A stretch of DNA of 64,000 nucleotides. Source: an uncultured Lachnospiraceae bacterium. GTDB lineage: Bacteria; Bacillota; Clostridia; Lachnospirales; Lachnospiraceae. A program made the translations under genes and the position numbers. Positions within the stretch are counted from its first letter, which is position 1. Each line of letters opens with the position of its first letter. Shown here in pieces: positions 60,930-64,000 of this stretch. The stretch lies in the NCBI GenBank assembly GCA_945929965.1, contig CAMEOT010000011.1:19127-83126 (forward strand), in the 5' to 3' direction. The notes below the pieces were generated by a model. The model was given only the letters and a program-made list of their open reading frames with translations, had not been told where the DNA came from and ran no database searches.

Positions 60930-63203
60930 ATGCGAAACAGAAACTACTTTAATAACAATAACATGCAGAAAGGAATTGCACTGGCGACCTGCATGGCAAT
61001 CGTCATGGGACTGTTCACCGGGTGCGGGAAGAAGAACGATCTGCAGATTGCAGCGTCACCTGATGAAGTGCAGAAAGGGCGATATGTAGAGATGGAACTC
61101 TCACTTCCGGAGGAATGGAAGGACAAAAATATCAGCCAGATCTTCCGTTCGGGTGATGAATTACATTTTCTCGTGGCAGGCGGATCGGAAGGACAGACCA
61201 CTCTGGAGGAATGGAAGCTGGGAGAAGGAGATACTCTGACGGAAGTGACGAAGGACTGGCTGAAGGCGCTTCCCGAGGGAAAGAATCTGGAGAGTAGTGA
61301 CAGTTTTACATTGTTGCAGGATGCGGAGGGGAATCAGTACCTGTACGGCAACTGTTACCGGGACGAGGAGAACTCTTCCGCACATCTGTGGAAGGAAGCG
61401 GACGGCAGTGCGCTGGATATTACACCACAGAAGTGGCTGGAGCCTATGGATATGGATGGCTATCGGTTCTATGATACGCCACAGTATGTGACAATGACGG
61501 AGGACGGATTGTTAGTGGGACTGTCTTATTTTTCCCTGGATGTTGTACTGGCACAGGACGGAAGTCTGGTAAGCAGTCAGGAGAGCGACAGTCTGATCGA
61601 TAGCGGAACTCTGGCGGATAATAAGTGGGTCAGCGCTGTGGGAGACACGTTGTATCTGGCACAGGCGGATGAACAGGGGAACGTGAACGGTCTGTTGCAG
61701 ATGCAGCTGGACGGAAGCAATGGGGCAAAATCTAAGGGAGAGATTCCCTTTTCCCAGGACAGTTACAGCTCTGCTTATTTCAGCGTGCTGGAAGACGGCA
61801 CAGTATATGCGGCGGATGCAGACGGATTCTTCCGTTGCGACGTGGGCGATACCAACTGGCAGAAGCTGCTTCAGGGAATCGATACCGGTTTTTCTCTGTC
61901 GGATCAGTGGTGCAGGGATATTGTGGCGCTGTCGGATGGCAGTGTATACGCGTGGTTTGGAAGTGAGAGCGGGGATAAAATAATGATTTATAGATATGAT
62001 CCCGACGCGGTGATAGAGGTGACTGAAGAACTGACGCTGTATACCGTGGAGGAGAGCTTCTTTTTACAGCAGGCTGCGGTGCAGTATCATAAGCAGCATC
62101 CGGAGGTACTGATCCATATGGATGCGGCAATCTCCATGACGGATAAATACAGCGGAAATGCGGATTATCAGCAGATCTATCAGGATCTGAACACTTCCCT
62201 GACCTCCGGCAACGGACCGGATCTCATGGTGATGGATCATCTGAAACTGGATACTTATGCCTCTAAGGGCTTGCTGTTTAATCTGCAGGAGATATTGCAG
62301 CCCATGGAAGAGGACGGAACCCTGCTTTCCAACATTACAACAGCCTATGAAGAGACGGATGGAACCCGGTATGCGGTGCCGCTGCAATTCGGATTATTGT
62401 TAGCTGTCGGCAGGGATGTGCAGCCGGAGGAAATGAGCAGCATGGATGCTATTGCAAAGACGGTATCCGGAAAGACGGAGAGCTATCTGGGAGACCGTAC
62501 CTGCGGCGAACTGGTGAAAGAGTTCTATCCGTTGATCGTGGATGATATTTTACAGAACCGTCAGGTGAATCGTGATATCTTACGTCCCTGGCTGGAAGAT
62601 TTGAAGAAGATTGCGGATAACTGCGGCATCCTGCCTTCCAGAAAAGAAGGCCGTGCAACGAATATCTGGGATCTGGGATCTGATGTGAAGCTGGTACTTC
62701 AGGAGACCGACGGCTTTAATGAGGCAATGATGCCATATGCAGTGGCGGAGCTTTTGAATGCCAATGTGGTCTCCATGGAAAATGCATTTTATCCGAAGAT
62801 GGTCATTGGAATCAACAGCCGGAGTGAGCATGTGGAGACCGCAAAAGAGTTCCTGCGTTTTGCCCTGTCCGAAGAATTACAGAGCGTGGATACCTATGAG
62901 GGATTCCCTGTCAATGCAAAAGCGTTGGAGGCGCAGGCAGCAACAGACCGCAGCATGGCGGAAGCCTATACCACCTATGATATCGACGGAAGCACCGTAG
63001 AGTTCGCCATCAAATCCTACTCTGAGGAGACCGCTAACCATCTGATGGAGCTGTGCCTTGCAGCCACCCTGTGCCTCAAGGAAGACACTCAAATCGAGAC
63101 CTCCCTGACCGAGAGCTTACAGGCATACCTAAACGGGCAGGCGAGTGTGGAGGAAGCCATGGATGCTGTGGAAGGAAGCCTGAAGATGTATCTGGCGGAG
63201 TAG
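60930..63203 (+). CDS. Lipoprotein: beta-propeller-like domain fused to an ABC solute-binding domain
   Basis: The 757-residue protein has a lipoprotein signal ending GLFTGC (cysteine near residue 32). Residues about 50-385 show repeated short strands (GNQYLYGN, GDTLYLAQAD, GTVYAADADGFF, GSVYAWFGS) like a beta-propeller. Residues about 390-757 look like a family 1 extracellular solute-binding protein (LTLYTVEESFFLQQAAVQYHKQHPEV in parts, GNGPDLMVMDHLKLDTYASKGLL in parts, RYAVPLQFGLLLAVGRD, VIGINSRSEHVETAKEFLRF in parts). No permease or ATPase gene is adjacent. Function is unknown; it might be a sugar or polymer sensor rather than a transport component. Confidence 0.8.
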   Translation: MRNRNYFNNNNMQKGIALATCMAIVMGLFTGCGKKNDLQIAASPDEVQKGRYVEMELSLPEEWKDKNISQIFRSGDELHFLVAGGSEGQTTLEEWKLGEGDTLTEVTKDWLKALPEGKNLESSDSFTLLQDAEGNQYLYGNCYRDEENSSAHLWKEADGSALDITPQKWLEPMDMDGYRFYDTPQYVTMTEDGLLVGLSYFSLDVVLAQDGSLVSSQESDSLIDSGTLADNKWVSAVGDTLYLAQADEQGNVNGLLQMQLDGSNGAKSKGEIPFSQDSYSSAYFSVLEDGTVYAADADGFFRCDVGDTNWQKLLQGIDTGFSLSDQWCRDIVALSDGSVYAWFGSESGDKIMIYRYDPDAVIEVTEELTLYTVEESFFLQQAAVQYHKQHPEVLIHMDAAISMTDKYSGNADYQQIYQDLNTSLTSGNGPDLMVMDHLKLDTYASKGLLFNLQEILQPMEEDGTLLSNITTAYEETDGTRYAVPLQFGLLLAVGRDVQPEEMSSMDAIAKTVSGKTESYLGDRTCGELVKEFYPLIVDDILQNRQVNRDILRPWLEDLKKIADNCGILPSRKEGRATNIWDLGSDVKLVLQETDGFNEAMMPYAVAELLNANVVSMENAFYPKMVIGINSRSEHVETAKEFLRFALSEELQSVDTYEGFPVNAKALEAQAATDRSMAEAYTTYDIDGSTVEFAIKSYSEETANHLMELCLAATLCLKEDTQIETSLTESLQAYLNGQASVEEAMDAVEGSLKMYLAE

Positions 63204-63247
63204 TGCTCCGACTGGCATTCAATAGTCGATTCCCACAGGAAAGTAAC

Positions 63248-63276
63248 TTGTAAACATAGGATAAAGCCGCTATAAT
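63248..63276 (+). promoter_or_regulatory. Sigma-A promoter of the DUF188 gene
   Basis: TTGTAA (63248-63253) and TATAAT (63271-63276) are 17 bases apart, 34 bases before the start codon. Confidence 0.68.
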
Positions 63277-63310
63277 TTTAAGTACAGGAAAGGCGGTGGA
63301 GAACTTACTT

Positions 63311-63781
63311 ATGCAGATTTATGTGGATGCGGATGCCTGTCCGGTGGTGGACATAGTGGAAAAGATTGCAAAGAAATATCAGATTCCGGTGACACTTCTG
63401 TGCGATACCAATCATATACTGACTTCCGGTTACAGCGAGGTAGTGGTCGTGGGAGCCGGGGCGGATGCAGTGGATTATAAGTTAATCAGTCTCTGTCGCA
63501 GGGGTGATATCGTGGTAACTCAGGACTATGGCGTGGCAGCCATGGCGCTGGGCAAGAGTGCCTACGCCATCCACCAGTCCGGTAAATGGTACACGGATGA
63601 GAACATCGACCAGATGCTCATGGAACGACATCTGAATAAAAAGGCAAGAAGAGCTTCTCATAAAAATCATTTAAAAGGTCCGAAGAAGCGAACAGAAGAG
63701 GATGACGAGAGATTTGCACAGTCCTTCGAGCAGCTGATAAAAGCGGCGCTGAAGGAAACCGTAAAGACTTACATTCCATAG
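63311..63781 (+). CDS. DUF188 (YaiI/YqxD family) protein
   Basis: The 156-residue protein belongs to the YaiI/YqxD family, which has a PIN-like or NYN-like fold: IYVDADACPVVDIVEKIA at the start, VTLLCDTNH, VTQDYGVAAMAL near 75, and a basic HLNKKARRAS segment. The conserved aspartates suggest metal-dependent nuclease-like chemistry, but the activity is not established. ATG 63311 is preferred (GGTGGAG nine bases upstream); GTG 63296 would add five residues. Its stop is followed at once by an unusual open frame. Confidence 0.87.
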   Translation: MQIYVDADACPVVDIVEKIAKKYQIPVTLLCDTNHILTSGYSEVVVVGAGADAVDYKLISLCRRGDIVVTQDYGVAAMALGKSAYAIHQSGKWYTDENIDQMLMERHLNKKARRASHKNHLKGPKKRTEEDDERFAQSFEQLIKAALKETVKTYIP

Positions 63782-64000
63782 GAAAGCAGATAGAGACGGA
63801 AGCTGAAGCAACAGAGACAGAAGTAACCACAGAAGTAACCAACATAGAAGAAGCAGAGCCGCTTTCAGAACAGGATCTTGCATTTGGTTTCCTCGGATAT
63901 GATACTTACAATGAATATGTAGAAGCAGGAAATGACGGAGGTGCATATATAGTTGCAGACAATGCAGCTATGATTCTCTCAGGAGAATTTACAGATGATG
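63706..64000 (+). other. Open frame without a visible start at the window edge (fragment or truncated gene)
   Basis: A frame distinct from that of the DUF188 gene is open from 63706 to the end of the window. The part after the DUF188 stop reads like a real secreted protein interior: a Thr/Glu-rich stretch (TETEVTTEVT, from a 12-base tandem repeat at 63817-63840) and then EPLSEQDLAFGFLGYDTYNEY and GGAYIVADNAAMILSGEF (in parts). There is no ATG, GTG or TTG in frame between the last upstream stop (63703) and the edge before position 63950. Possibilities are a gene that lost its 5' end, a frameshift, or an assembly join. I do not recognise the family. Confidence 0.4.

Overview
The window looks like a piece of chromosome from an anaerobic, Gram-positive gut-type bacterium of the Lachnospiraceae (Clostridia). 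This rests on protein flavour: a DUF2974 hydrolase, YitT, a CmpB-type permease, an LTA-synthase-like sulfatase, an early-cobalt cobalamin pathway, AGGAGG-type ribosome sites and sigma-A promoters. Base composition is moderate. I saw no rRNA, tRNA, CRISPR array, phage or IS element. Genes are densely packed in short operons, and the only gene-poor stretch over 300 bp is 51353-52257.

Layout. 1-4126: end of a cobalamin operon (cobJ tail, a CbiJ-CbiE-CbiT triple fusion, cbiA). 4160-10575: a DUF362 ferredoxin-like protein, a glycosyltransferase carrying a MarR-like DNA-binding tail, citrate synthase, a TetR regulator, a DUF2974 hydrolase and a class I amidotransferase-like hydrolase that overlap tail to tail. 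10752-17236: F1Fo ATP synthase operon atpB-E-F-(H+A fused)-G-D-C, with a folded spacer between atpE and atpF. 17367-25710: cell-surface membrane proteins (LTA-synthase-like enzyme, YfhO, YitT, two unassigned membrane proteins) and an AraC regulator. 25946-30797: a complete route from 5-keto-4-deoxyuronate to pyruvate and glyceraldehyde-3-phosphate (kduI, kduD, an RpiB/DhuI-like isomerase, KDPG aldolase, kdgK), behind a promoter that overlaps a cre-like site. 30893-33067 (minus strand): pyrBI and a nitroreductase. 33317-35588: PH-domain protein, MATE transporter, CmpB-type membrane protein. 35630-39808: folate operon folC-folE-HD hydrolase-folP-folBK. 39786-42355: a flavin/redox set (Gx transporter, NusG-II protein, ApbE) and an ArsR-type metal sensor. 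42405-51352: DUF5050 protein, pheA, a DUF815 AAA ATPase, Ppx/GppA, Ppk1, Maf and a HAD phosphatase. 51353-52257: paired inverted structured repeats. 52258-60728: a small acidic protein and the division/wall cluster murD-ftsW-murA-ftsQ-ftsZ, then ftsH. 60930-64000: a propeller plus solute-binding lipoprotein, a DUF188 protein, and an open frame with no visible start at the window edge.

Most genes are ordinary housekeeping. The less ordinary items are the delta-alpha ATP synthase fusion, the glycosyltransferase-MarR fusion, the folded intergenic elements (atpE-atpF, upstream of kdgK, upstream of pheA, after maf, after the HAD gene), and the HD hydrolase in the folate operon. The pair of repeats at 51462-52066 shares a hairpin with one compensatory base-pair change; it is the best candidate here for an undescribed element. 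I do not see a clear new defence or mobile system.
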